This document shows positions 43,587-52,179 of a stretch of DNA of 64,000 nt, one piece after another. The stretch lies in the NCBI GenBank assembly GCA_963667815.1, contig OY764021.1, one strand, 5' to 3'. The stretch's first letter is position 1, and every line of letters starts with the position of its first letter. A program made the translations under genes and the position numbers. The notes beneath the pieces are model-generated. The model saw only the letters and a program-made list of their open reading frames with translations, had not been told where the DNA came from and searched no databases. This stretch comes from Saccharicrinis sp963667815. Lineage in GTDB: Bacteria; Bacteroidota; Bacteroidia; Bacteroidales; Marinilabiliaceae.

Positions 43587-44702
43587 ATGAAAATCAGAAA
43601 ATCATTATTGTTAATCGTAAGTCTATTTCTTTTATATACAGAAAGTAAAGCTCAGGATCAGTTCGAGTTTGAATCTGTTTTTGATATTAAAAATACTACC
43701 GTAAAAAATCAGGGCCATACTGGTACATGTTGGGCCTTTAGTACAATTTCCTTTATTGAAAGTGAGATAATTCGCATGGGAGGACCTGAGTTAGACCTTT
43801 CAGAAATGTATATTGTAAATTATACCTACCAGGATAAAGCAAGACAATATGTAATGCTACATGGACTGGGGAATTTTAGTCAGGGAGGACAAGCTCATGA
43901 TGTTTTAAACGTAATTGAAAAACATGGATTTGTTCCGGAAAGTGATTTTGGCGGAAGAATGGATACAGCACTAAAGCACAATCATTCAGAGTTGGAAGCA
44001 GCCATGAAAGGATTGCTGGATAACTACATGCAACCAAGTGACGCACATCCTTCGGAAGTTTGGTTTACAAATATTGAGTCAATAATTTCTAACTATCTGG
44101 GAGAAATACCTACACAAACAGTTTTTAATAAAAGAAATTATTCACCTCAGGAGTTTGCTAAAGGATTAGGCATTGATAAAAATAACTATATCGAATTGTC
44201 TTCATATACACATCATCCTTTTTATGAACCATTTGATTTAGAAGTGCCGGATAACTGGTCGCATGATAAATATTACAATTTGCCGATTGATCAATTACTC
44301 GATGTGATGAAAAAGGCGATTCAGGATGGGTATACTATTGTGTGGGATGGAGATGTTTCTGAAGATTTTTTCTCGCATAACAAAGGTGTTGCATTAATAC
44401 CTACAGATAAATCTAAAGGATTTGTACCACAGGAAGAAGTATATGTTACTCAAGAGGCGCGTCAAAATGCCTTTACTTCATGGAAAGCTACAGATGATCA
44501 TTTAATGCATATTGTTGGAATTGTAAAAGATCAAAATGGCACTTTGTATTTTAAAACAAAAAATAGTTGGGGTGCCGATAGTAATGAAAATGGAGGGTAC
44601 TTATACATGTCAGAATCTTATGTTAGAATGAATACTGTAGCCATCATGTTACATAAACAAGCTTTAGGTAAAGATTTAACAAAAACATTATTTAAAAAAT
44701 GA
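43587..44702 (+). CDS. Secreted C1 family peptidase (aminopeptidase C / bleomycin hydrolase type)
   Basis: A papain-fold cysteine peptidase. I start it at ATG 43587 (371 aa), because the product then begins with a clean signal peptide MKIRKSLLLIVSLFLLYTESKAQ. An upstream GTG at 43560 would add nine residues before it. The catalytic Cys lies in QGHTGTCWAFSTISFIES and the His in DDHLMHIVGIVKD. The Asn is in FKTKNSWGAD. The layout follows PepC/bleomycin hydrolase, but that family is normally cytosolic, and this copy looks exported. It overlaps the next gene by 4 bp. Confidence 0.85.
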   Translation: MKIRKSLLLIVSLFLLYTESKAQDQFEFESVFDIKNTTVKNQGHTGTCWAFSTISFIESEIIRMGGPELDLSEMYIVNYTYQDKARQYVMLHGLGNFSQGGQAHDVLNVIEKHGFVPESDFGGRMDTALKHNHSELEAAMKGLLDNYMQPSDAHPSEVWFTNIESIISNYLGEIPTQTVFNKRNYSPQEFAKGLGIDKNNYIELSSYTHHPFYEPFDLEVPDNWSHDKYYNLPIDQLLDVMKKAIQDGYTIVWDGDVSEDFFSHNKGVALIPTDKSKGFVPQEEVYVTQEARQNAFTSWKATDDHLMHIVGIVKDQNGTLYFKTKNSWGADSNENGGYLYMSESYVRMNTVAIMLHKQALGKDLTKTLFKK

Positions 44703-45355
44703 ATCAACAATACTCTGAGTTTTTATCACAGATTTCAGATTACGTAACCCGTAAAATGGAATCTGTTGATGCAGGTCATGATTTTAGCCATATAAAAAGA
44801 GTATTACATAATGCCAGGGAAATAAATTTAAAGGAGAAGGCCAATGCTTTTTTTGTAGAAGCAGGGGTTTTACTGCATGACATTACGGATGAAAAATTAT
44901 TTGATAAAGATCTTGCAGAAAAAGAATTGAATCAATTTCTCAATAATATAGGAATGTGTGCAAATGATATTGACCGAATTCTAGGTATTGTTAACGTAGT
45001 TTCCTTTGGCAAAGAATTTGACAAGAAGAGTGAATTAACTCCTGAGCAGAAAGTGGTTTGTGATGCAGATAGATTAGATGCTATTGGAGCTATTGGCATT
45101 GCCAGAACATTTCATTATGGAGGAAATAAAAATAGAGAAATATTCAATCAATCCATTCCTCCTAAAAAATATAACTCAACACAGGAATACAGAAAAAGTG
45201 ACAGTCCAACCATAAATCATTTTTACGAGAAGTTATTATTGCTTAAAGATAAAATGGAAACAAAAACTGGCAGAACATTGGCAAATCATCGACACCAATT
45301 TATGTTAGATTATCTTAAGCAGTTCTATCTTGAAGTAGGAGAGGTTGGTTTCTAG
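44699..45355 (+). CDS. HD domain phosphohydrolase
   Basis: A 218-aa metal-dependent phosphohydrolase of the HD superfamily, cytoplasmic. The metal ligands are visible as HDFSHIKRVLHNA (first His), LLHDITDEKLF (HD pair) and CDADRLDAIGAIGIAR (late Asp). The family acts on nucleotides or other phosphoesters; the substrate is not evident. Its ATG overlaps the stop of the peptidase gene, suggesting translational coupling. Confidence 0.85.
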   Translation: MNQQYSEFLSQISDYVTRKMESVDAGHDFSHIKRVLHNAREINLKEKANAFFVEAGVLLHDITDEKLFDKDLAEKELNQFLNNIGMCANDIDRILGIVNVVSFGKEFDKKSELTPEQKVVCDADRLDAIGAIGIARTFHYGGNKNREIFNQSIPPKKYNSTQEYRKSDSPTINHFYEKLLLLKDKMETKTGRTLANHRHQFMLDYLKQFYLEVGEVGF

Positions 45356-45408
45356 GTATTATATCATCATATTTTACCGGAAAAAAAGATAACTCAAATA
45401 ACACCTAA

Positions 45409-47808
45409 ATGGCTGTAAAAAAACAATCAACACACAAAAAAAATAAAAAGCAGGTTTCTCCTAAAAACAAAAAATCAAATAAAAAATTGATAGCATTTTC
45501 CATTAAAGGATTATTGGGATTAGTAGCTGTAATATTTTTGTTTTTACTGTTTGTATATCTAGGAGTATTTGGACGATTACCATCTTACGACGAGCTGGCC
45601 AAAGTGGATAATGATATAGCTTCGGAAGTATATACGGAAGATGGTACTTTGATGGGGAAGTTCTATCACCAAAACCGAATGAGTATTGAAAATAAAGTGA
45701 TCTCCAAACATGCTATCAATGCATTGGTAGCCACTGAAGATAAGCGCTTTTTTACTCATAAAGGTTTTGATGTAATTAGTTTGGGTAGAGTTATTTTCAG
45801 AACAATATTACTTCGTGATAAATCTCAAGGTGGAGGAAGTACGATCAGTCAGCAATTGGCAAAAAACCTGTATCCCCGAAAAAAGTATGGTCCATTATCT
45901 ATGTTGGTCAATAAATCGCGTGAGGTTTTTATTGCTTCTCGATTAGAAAAGGTATATACAAAGGACCAAATATTAAATCTGTATTTAAATACGGTGCCAT
46001 TTGGCGAAGATGTTTATGGTATAGAAGCTGCGTCAATGCGTTTCTTTAATAAACACTCATCAAGCTTAAAACCTAACGAAGCTGCTGTTTTAATTGGTAT
46101 GTTAGCAGCAAATACAGCTTATAATCCACGAATAAATCCTGAAAGATCAAAGAAAAGAAGGAACTTGGTTTTAACAAGAATGAATGAGTTTGGCTTTTTA
46201 TCTGATAAGGATTTATCTGTATATACAAATTCTGAATTAGAATTAAGCTACCATAAAATAGATCATAATACTGGTATTGCTCCCTATTTTAGAGAGATGG
46301 TACGTAAAAATGTCCAGCAAATTCTTGAAGATGAATATGGTGATCATTATGATATTTATATAGATGGTTTAAAGATTTATACCACGATAGATCCAACACT
46401 TCAACGTTATGCCGACGAAGCAGTTCAAAAGCATATGGCTGCTCTTCAAAAAGAATTTAAGTATCATTGGATGAATCGCGACCCGTGGAAAAATCATCCT
46501 TCTGTTTTTGATAATGCACTTCAGTCCTCGCATCGATATAAAGCATTAAAAGCACAGGGCAAATCTGAGGATGAGATAATGGCAGAGATGAAGAAATTAA
46601 ACAGGATGACCATCTTTGCTTACCCAAATGAAAAGGAAGTGAATTTATCACCACTCGACTCCATTAAACATTATTTAAAAATTTTAAATACAGGTTTTAT
46701 GGTTATGGATCCTCAAAATGGTAAAGTATTAGCTTGGGTAGGAGGTGTTAATCATAAGTATTTTCAGTATGATCATGTAACTTCTCGTCGCCAGGTTGGT
46801 TCCACATTTAAGCCTATTGTTTATACAGCTGCATTAATGGATGGAATGAGTCCGTGTGATTATATTTCAAATGAAAGGAGAGTTTATGAAGATTATCAGG
46901 ATTGGTCTCCAGCTAATTCAGATGGCGATCATGAAGGATATTACTCTTTAAAAGGAGGTTTAACCAATTCTGTAAATACCATTACAGCTGAAATAATGGT
47001 GAAAACAGGTGTGGACAAGGTGATGCGTTTAGCTGAAGATATGGGAGTGAAGGCAAAATTGCCAGCCGTACCATCTATAAGTTTAGGTACAGGTACTATT
47101 TCCCTGCAGGAAATGTTGACTGTATATTCTTGCTTTGCTAATAGCGGTGTAAAAAAAGAGCCTTATGGTATCATTAGGATTGAAGATAGTCATGGCAAGG
47201 TTTTATTTGAGCGTGAACAAGAAGATAAGAACGTGAGGGTTTTAGATGAAGAAACCGCTCATTTAATGAATTATATGCTTCAAGGAGTGGTACAAAATGG
47301 TACAGGTAGAGGCCTTAGAACTGTTTATCGTTTAAAAAGTGAAATAGCAGGAAAAACTGGTACAACTCAGGATAATGCTGATGGTTGGTTTATTGGGTTT
47401 ACACCACGATTACTAGCAGGTGCTTGGGTAGGAGCAGAAAGTCCGGTGGTGCATTTCCGAAGTACTGCCCTGGGACAAGGAGCGCATATGGCATTGCCTA
47501 TTTATGGGTTGTTTATGCAAAAAGTAGAACGTGATCCTAAGTATGCCAAATATACAAGAAGCCGATTCAAAGATCTGGATTCTGATATGAGAGCAATGGT
47601 TGATTGTGCTGATTTTTCAATTACAGATCCTGATATATCTATTTTTGATTTATTCCGTTTTGGTAAACGTTCAAAACCTGATACTACAGGATTAAAGCTA
47701 TCTCCTGAGGATAGAAAGCGTTATGAAGAGCGTTTAAAAGATCAAAGAAAAGAGAAAAGCAAAGGACTATTGAATAGAATGAAGGATTTATTCAGAAGAA
47801 AGAATTAA
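45409..47808 (+). CDS. Penicillin-binding protein 1A (transglycosylase/transpeptidase)
   Basis: A bifunctional class A PBP that polymerises and cross-links peptidoglycan at the outer face of the inner membrane. The 799-aa protein has a basic cytoplasmic tail, one membrane anchor (about residues 29-52), and a GT51 domain with EDKRFFTHKGFD and the GGGSTISQQLAKNLYP segment. The transpeptidase domain has SRRQVGSTFKPIVYTAAL (nucleophile Ser), SVNTITAE and GKTGTTQDNADGWFIGFTP. The C-terminal tail is highly charged and rich in Lys, Arg and Asp. It lies 53 bp after the HD gene. Confidence 0.93.
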   Translation: MAVKKQSTHKKNKKQVSPKNKKSNKKLIAFSIKGLLGLVAVIFLFLLFVYLGVFGRLPSYDELAKVDNDIASEVYTEDGTLMGKFYHQNRMSIENKVISKHAINALVATEDKRFFTHKGFDVISLGRVIFRTILLRDKSQGGGSTISQQLAKNLYPRKKYGPLSMLVNKSREVFIASRLEKVYTKDQILNLYLNTVPFGEDVYGIEAASMRFFNKHSSSLKPNEAAVLIGMLAANTAYNPRINPERSKKRRNLVLTRMNEFGFLSDKDLSVYTNSELELSYHKIDHNTGIAPYFREMVRKNVQQILEDEYGDHYDIYIDGLKIYTTIDPTLQRYADEAVQKHMAALQKEFKYHWMNRDPWKNHPSVFDNALQSSHRYKALKAQGKSEDEIMAEMKKLNRMTIFAYPNEKEVNLSPLDSIKHYLKILNTGFMVMDPQNGKVLAWVGGVNHKYFQYDHVTSRRQVGSTFKPIVYTAALMDGMSPCDYISNERRVYEDYQDWSPANSDGDHEGYYSLKGGLTNSVNTITAEIMVKTGVDKVMRLAEDMGVKAKLPAVPSISLGTGTISLQEMLTVYSCFANSGVKKEPYGIIRIEDSHGKVLFEREQEDKNVRVLDEETAHLMNYMLQGVVQNGTGRGLRTVYRLKSEIAGKTGTTQDNADGWFIGFTPRLLAGAWVGAESPVVHFRSTALGQGAHMALPIYGLFMQKVERDPKYAKYTRSRFKDLDSDMRAMVDCADFSITDPDISIFDLFRFGKRSKPDTTGLKLSPEDRKRYEERLKDQRKEKSKGLLNRMKDLFRRKN

Positions 47809-47978
47809 GTAGTGTAAGGTATAATATGTGTCATGCATTTTCGTAAGTGGAAGGATATTGTTATTTTTTATAAGGTATGAATAATTTGTTTTCATATGTA
47901 ATATGTGAAAAATAGAATATATTCGTCAAAAACATTAAAACTTCATTGCTAGTACGTAGTTAGATATGATTTAATTGT

Positions 47979-47986
47979 TATATTTG
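47979..47986 (+). promoter_or_regulatory. -7 element of histidine kinase gene
   Basis: TATATTTG at 47979-47986 is a full TAnnTTTG match. It lies 34 bp upstream of the ATG at 48020. It falls inside the TTG-started extension of the frame, which argues for the downstream start. The -33 box is not clear. Confidence 0.5.
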
Positions 47987-48019
47987 GCTAGTATTCAATG
48001 GTTTATTTGTTGGCTTTTT

Positions 48020-49597
48020 ATGGGAGTAAAGGTAATTAGTGACGAAGATCTTCTGAACATAGTGATATGTGCAGGAAATGAGGATAATGTTGCAAGTATT
48101 CTGAAAAAGATAGTTCCGGTTTTATGTAAATTATTAGTTAGTAATTATGCGTTTGTACTACAAAAGGAACAAAAATTAAATTCTTATCAAGAAATTTATC
48201 TTCTTTCGGATGGAGATGCAGAGCAGATTCATTGTCAGATTGTAAAAAAAAGCTCTGAAATTATATGTTCGGGCTGTAATTCAGTCGAAATATTTAGTTA
48301 TAAGGAGCATTCTTTAGTTATTCTTCCATTAAATCAATTTGGGTATCTAATTTTTCGAGACTCCCTTGGTTTTCAATATAGTAAACAGCGTAAATTATTA
48401 CCAGTTCTCTCGCATTTAGGCAAGTTGTTAATGGTTGCAGATGAGCGTAATCAGAGCAAAGTCAAAGAAGAGTCTCTTATTGAGTTGGAAAAATTTCAAC
48501 AGCTATCCTTAGAGGTTAATCATGCTTCTGTTTTTCAGAATAATTTTGAAACAGGTCATGTGGTTGCTACTCCTCATTTGTACTATTATTTGGGTTACAC
48601 AGATGATGAGATGCCTAAGACCATTAAGGATACAACAAGATTTATTCATGAAGAAGATTATGATAAAGTGATGGATGCAGTGCATTCACATTTTTCAGGT
48701 TTAAGTACTGAGTATTATGCTGAGTTTCGGATGCTGTCAAAAAGTGGAGAATGGATCTGGGTGTGTGGTCAGGGTAAAGTTACAGAGAGAAATGCATTAG
48801 GGGAGCCGGTCGTTTTGCTTGGGATATCTCAGGTTATTTCACAGCGAAAAATGGTTGAAATGGAGCTAATTGAAGCAAAGGAGCATGCAGAGGAGAGTGA
48901 TAGGCTTAAATCAGCTTTTTTAGCCAATATGAGTCATGAAATCCGAACTCCAATGAATGGTATACTTGGCTTTGCTGAGATTTTAAAGGATCCGGAACTG
49001 GATGATGATAAAAGAGGTAATTATATTGATCTGATTGAAAAAAGTGGTTTTCGAATGTTGAATATTATCAATGATTTAATTGATATTTCGAAAATTGAGT
49101 CAGGTCAGGTTGAGCTTAGTCTTTCTGATGTAGATATAACAAAATCGCTTACGTATATATATGACTTTTTTAGAGAAGAAGTGGTTTGTAGGGGTATGGA
49201 TATTGTTGTTGAATTACCTAAAGAAGACTGTGTTAAGGTTGTAAAAACAGACCTTGAGAAGGTATATGCTATACTGAGCAATCTTGTTAAAAATGCCATT
49301 AAGTATAGTGATAAAGGTGTCATCACAATTGGTTATAGATGCGAGGAAGGTGCTTTAGTTTGTTATGTTAAGGATACAGGTCTTGGAGTGGAAGAATGTA
49401 TGCTTCAAAAAATATTTGACAGGTTTGTGCAGAGTAAAAATACTGCTAAAACTAAGGTTGAAGGAGCTGGATTGGGATTGTCTATTTGTAAAGCCTATGT
49501 TGAAATGTTAGGGGGCAATATTTGGCTTGAAAGTAAATTAGGAGAAGGATCAACTTTCTATTTTACATTACCAGTATTTAATAACTGTTACAATTAA
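48020..49597 (+). CDS. PAS sensor histidine kinase
   Basis: I start this at ATG 48020 (525 aa, MGVKVISDEDLLN); the frame is open to a TTG at 47975, but a promoter box lies between. Residues about 1-150 form a possible GAF-like sensory region without recognisable ligands. A PAS_3-like domain follows (about 165-285, YYLGYTDDEMPKTI ... EWIWVCGQGKV). HisKA has KSAFLANMSHEIRTPMNGILGF with the phosphorylated His. HATPase has LVKNAIKYSDKG, VKDTGLGVEE and EGAGLGLSICKAYVE. There is no receiver and no membrane segment. The target regulator is not adjacent. Confidence 0.88.
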   Translation: MGVKVISDEDLLNIVICAGNEDNVASILKKIVPVLCKLLVSNYAFVLQKEQKLNSYQEIYLLSDGDAEQIHCQIVKKSSEIICSGCNSVEIFSYKEHSLVILPLNQFGYLIFRDSLGFQYSKQRKLLPVLSHLGKLLMVADERNQSKVKEESLIELEKFQQLSLEVNHASVFQNNFETGHVVATPHLYYYLGYTDDEMPKTIKDTTRFIHEEDYDKVMDAVHSHFSGLSTEYYAEFRMLSKSGEWIWVCGQGKVTERNALGEPVVLLGISQVISQRKMVEMELIEAKEHAEESDRLKSAFLANMSHEIRTPMNGILGFAEILKDPELDDDKRGNYIDLIEKSGFRMLNIINDLIDISKIESGQVELSLSDVDITKSLTYIYDFFREEVVCRGMDIVVELPKEDCVKVVKTDLEKVYAILSNLVKNAIKYSDKGVITIGYRCEEGALVCYVKDTGLGVEECMLQKIFDRFVQSKNTAKTKVEGAGLGLSICKAYVEMLGGNIWLESKLGEGSTFYFTLPVFNNCYN

Positions 49598-49624
49598 GTG
49601 TTTATTGGATGTATTATTCATTGT

Positions 49625-49840
49625 CTATTTAAATGGATTTGTATCATAGGGATTATCAACTACAGTATTAGGAGTTGATTCTATAGTAGATGCTTTTTTG
49701 TCTTTTCCAGGAGGACCTGGAGGTTTACCATCTCCGGGTTGCCATGCAGTTGTCATCATAACCAGAGAAATATTATGGTCAATTAAGTATTCTTCAATTG
49801 ATGGAGGAGTATACCTTCGTTTATGTTTTTCTATCTTCAT
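49625..49840 (-). CDS. Small protein with conserved-looking N-terminus and Pro/Gly-rich tail (71 aa)
   Basis: I do not recognise this 71-residue product. It splits into a basic start (MKIEKHKRRY), a segment TPPSIEEYLIDHNISLVMMT, and a Gly/Pro-rich linker (PGDGKPPGPPGKDKK) with a low-complexity acidic end. The IEEY-x-ID-x-x-ISLVMM segment resembles short tails I have seen in small Bacteroidota proteins of unknown function. The bipartite look (leader-like, then a low-complexity core) could indicate a precursor peptide. No modifying enzyme is adjacent. It faces the histidine kinase end to end, with 27 bp between stops. Confidence 0.55.
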   Translation of the reverse strand: MKIEKHKRRYTPPSIEEYLIDHNISLVMMTTAWQPGDGKPPGPPGKDKKASTIESTPNTVVDNPYDTNPFK

Positions 49841-50090
49841 TATCTCATATATGTTAAGACTGGGATTGTCTTTAAAAAGTATTATTCTTTGGGAATAATA
49901 TATGCTTCAGAGATACTACAAAGGTAATGATAATATAAGTAGTTAGTAGGTATTTAATTTTTGGATTATATTATTCCACCATTAAACCGATAAGTTTGAA
50001 GGTTTGATATTTCAATTTCTTTTTATTGAGTTGCTCAGAGAACTCTCTTTTTATGGATATATGTTTCTTTCTAATTTGCTGTTTTCGCAA

Positions 50091-50390
50091 CTAACTAGTT
50101 AAAAGTATACAGAAACTAATAATGGTTAATGCTGATATACCTGAAATTAAAAGAACTGTTTTTATTAATCTATTTCTTTGATCAGCTAGCACCCTATGCT
50201 TAATGTCTTTTTTTAGTAGCTGTAATTCTTTTTCCGGGAGTTTGTTTTTATCGGTAAATGCACGATGTTTGTTTTCATGTTTATGATAGGCATCTTCGAT
50301 ATTTTTGTATTTGTTTAAATTCTGTTCTTTAAGTGCTCGGTTTGCTTTCATTCGAGCGATCATATCTAAAACATGGCCTGCTGAACTCAT
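50091..50390 (-). CDS. Small tail-anchored helical membrane protein (99 aa)
   Basis: I do not recognise this protein by family. It is 99 residues. Residues about 1-75 are highly charged helix (MIARMKANRALKEQNLNKYKNIEDAYHKH in pattern, KNKLPEKELQLLKKDIKHRV). A single hydrophobic segment ends the chain (TVLLISGISALTIISFCILL). This is a tail-anchor topology with the N-terminus in the cytoplasm. It is flanked by AT-rich DNA with no close neighbour, so no role can be assigned. Confidence 0.65.
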   Translation of the reverse strand: MSSAGHVLDMIARMKANRALKEQNLNKYKNIEDAYHKHENKHRAFTDKNKLPEKELQLLKKDIKHRVLADQRNRLIKTVLLISGISALTIISFCILLTS

Positions 50391-50609
50391 ATTATAAGGT
50401 TTTTATCTAATTAAAAATATGATTAAAGATAATAAATAAGTGTAGACTATTTAAAATATATGTTCATTTAATCCACAACTACTCAATTGTAACCCTGCTA
50501 TAATCCATCTACTAAACAAGTTTCCTGTTTTCTGCTTGCTCATCATCACTTTATCATGCAATTATCGCAAAATCTATGGTGTAGCGGTTGTGTATAGGTT
50601 ACGACGCGG
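50391..50609. other. AT-rich intergenic stretch before the repeat array
   Basis: No gene is visible. It holds one reverse-oriented copy of the downstream array motif (ATCGCAA at 50564-50570) and otherwise nothing I can interpret. Confidence 0.4.
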
Positions 50610-50713
50610 TTGCGATCATTTGCGAAGCTGTTGCGTAGCAGTCTAGTCCCCTTTGCGATACAGTTGCGATAAATTTGCGATAAAATGGCCTGCGTTTGCG
50701 ATCAGTTTGCGAT
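50610..50713 (+). repeat. Helically phased 11-bp TTGCGAT array
   Basis: Eight copies of TTGCG(A/T)(T/A) begin at 50610, 50620, 50631, 50653, 50664, 50675, 50696 and 50707. Spacings are 10, 11, 22, 11, 11, 21 and 11 bp, i.e. multiples of one helical turn, with two decayed positions near 50642 and 50685. Six copies are exactly TTGCGAT. The unit is not a multiple of three, so it is not coding. It may be an array of binding sites on one face of the helix, or a decayed minisatellite. Confidence 0.82.
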
Positions 50714-50750
50714 GCCCTGCACAAAAAAGTGTTAAAACAGACAGAATCGA

Positions 50751-50820
50751 GAATATTTTTTGCTAAAAACAGCAAAAACCGGAATATTTTTCCTCAAAAA
50801 CGCCAAAAATTGGAATATTG
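50751..50820 (+). repeat. 31-bp tandem repeat of A/T tracts
   Basis: GAATATT recurs at 50751, 50782 and 50813, exactly 31 bp apart. The two full units share GAATATTTTT, an AAAAAC block and AAAAA before the next unit. Thirty-one bp is about three helical turns, so the A tracts are in phase and the DNA is likely bent. It lies between the TTGCGAT array and the DUF6266 gene. Confidence 0.72.
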
Positions 50821-50990
50821 ACTCTTTTTTAGGGATAAACCAACAATTTTTGAAATTGGCTAAAAATGTAACGTCCTTTATTATAGTTATATACGGTAGA
50901 AAAAAGTTACAGTAAAATTACTGTTATTTTTTTAGTGTATTACATATTCTACTTTAGTTAATACAAAATCGGCCGATCAATGTTTAACTC

Positions 50991-51027
50991 GGTTCTTTTT
51001 CATATCCGATCAATATTAAAAAGAACC
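50991..51027 (+). promoter_or_regulatory. Inverted repeat in the 5' region of the DUF6266 gene
   Basis: GGTTCTTTTT (50991-51000) and AAAAAGAACC (51018-51027) form a perfect 10-bp stem with a 17-nt loop, ending 16 nt before the ATG at 51044. CCGATCAAT occurs twice (50973 and 51006), once inside the loop. It could be an operator or an mRNA hairpin controlling translation. I saw only a one-mismatch -7 box (TACTTTAG) near 50951. Confidence 0.55.
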
Positions 51028-51043
51028 ACTAAAATTAAAAGTC

Positions 51044-51709
51044 ATGGGAAAAATTGATAAAGGAATCTTAGGTGGATTCAGCGGCAAAGTAGGAAATGTG
51101 ATAGGATCAACATGGAAAGGTATTTCATATATGAAATCGAAACCTGCTTCAAATAATAAGAAAGCTAGTGAAAAGCAAATTATTCACAGGGCCAGGTTTA
51201 TGTATGCGGCTAAGTTTTTGCAAAGGTTACAGCCTGTTATAGAAGTGGGTTACCGAATGCACGACAGGTGTAAAACAGCCAGAAACGAAGCCATGTCAGA
51301 ATTTTTAAACTACACACTTATAGGAGAATATCCTATGTTTAAAGTAAATTATAACAGGTTGCGCCTGGCAAAGGGTTCTTTAGAGCTGCCTGCTGATTAT
51401 TCTGTAGAACTGGTGGATAACAGAGCTCTGATTAAATGGTCTGTTGATACCAATAGTGAAGATGATCAAAGTGAGGATAGATTGTTGGCTCAGTTATTGG
51501 AAAATAACGTACTGTTGGTAAGCATTGCTGATGGCTGTGAACCTAAATATACCATGCGCAAATTTAAGCGTAAGGATGGTTCAGGTGATATTGGCTTGCC
51601 TAATGCACCTTCGGGTTCTGAAGTTCACTGTTACCTGGCTTTTATAGCAACAGATGACAGTATGAGAGTAAGCAACAGTATTTATGTAGGCTCTGTAATT
51701 GTACCATAA
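51044..51709 (+). CDS. DUF6266 family protein (221 aa)
   Basis: The N-terminus MGKIDKGILGGFSGKVGNV followed by IGSTWKGISYMKSKP is characteristic of DUF6266 proteins, which are common and often multi-copy in Bacteroidota. Their function is unknown to me. The chain continues with a Lys/Gln-rich helix (KKASEKQIIHRARFMYAAKF) and a middle beta-rich domain (about 115-150, SVELVDNRALIKWSVDT). It ends with VSNSIYVGSVIVP. No signal peptide or membrane segment is seen. The gene stands alone, has an elaborate repeat-rich upstream region and a strong terminator downstream, and looks like an accessory unit. Confidence 0.85.
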   Translation: MGKIDKGILGGFSGKVGNVIGSTWKGISYMKSKPASNNKKASEKQIIHRARFMYAAKFLQRLQPVIEVGYRMHDRCKTARNEAMSEFLNYTLIGEYPMFKVNYNRLRLAKGSLELPADYSVELVDNRALIKWSVDTNSEDDQSEDRLLAQLLENNVLLVSIADGCEPKYTMRKFKRKDGSGDIGLPNAPSGSEVHCYLAFIATDDSMRVSNSIYVGSVIVP

Positions 51710-51757
51710 TGATAATCAAACAGCGCTTAGTATTAAAACACTTCTGGATAAATAAAG

Positions 51758-51790
51758 AGGTTGTCTCAAAACGAGGCAACCTTTTTTATT
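51758..51790 (+). terminator. Terminator of the DUF6266 gene
   Basis: AGGTTGTCTC (51758-51767) pairs with GAGGCAACCT (51773-51782), with one G-U pair and a 5-nt loop, followed by a run of T. Confidence 0.85.
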
Positions 51791-52107
51791 TAATGCAAGG
51801 TTTCAGATCTCGATTTGCTGATGCGATCTTGTAGTATTACAACAAATCATTCTTTGTTTGGCATAGCGTCTCGCTATGTTGTTTAATCCCTGGTCTCTGG
51901 CCAATATTTGCATTGAAATGAATAGGTAAGAGGCCTGTCTTAGACAGCGAAGCGAGACGCCTCGATGAACAAGTGATGCTTGATTTTATGTACCTTCACT
52001 GAATACGTGAGATATTTTTTTCCAATTACTTTCACTGAAGTTGTACTATGTTATACTATACGTTTTGCTGATGCGAGCTTGTAGTTCGTAACTTTCATAA
52101 TACAAAT
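51791..52107. repeat. Gene-free stretch with a 22-bp direct repeat and inverted repeats
   Basis: TTTGCTGATGCGATCTTGTAGT at 51814-51835 recurs at 52074-52095 with one change (T to G). GCGTCTCGCT near 51868 is mirrored by AGCGAGACGC near 51951, and CTGTCT/AGACAG (51935-51947) forms a small hairpin. TTCACTGAA also occurs twice. No reading frame is convincing. It may be a decayed mobile element or an uncharacterised repeat; no target duplication was found. Confidence 0.5.
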
Positions 52108-52145
52108 AAAGCTTCCCTTTTACATATAAATAAAAGGGAAGCTTT
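52108..52145. terminator. Bidirectional terminator downstream of pepP
   Basis: AAAGCTTCCCTTTT (52108-52121) and AAAAGGGAAGCTTT (52132-52145) make a perfect 14-bp stem with a 10-nt loop, 35 bp past the pepP stop. Confidence 0.85.
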
Positions 52146-52179
52146 CGTATAAAATATCAATTGTATTATTGTAAAGATG

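Noticed and set aside
47975..48019. TTG start of the second kinase
   Set aside because: A full -7 promoter box lies inside this interval, so the transcript begins after the TTG.
50610..50713. TTGCGAT array as a CRISPR array
   Set aside because: The unit is only 7-11 bp with 4-bp gaps, far below CRISPR repeat and spacer lengths, and no cas genes are nearby.
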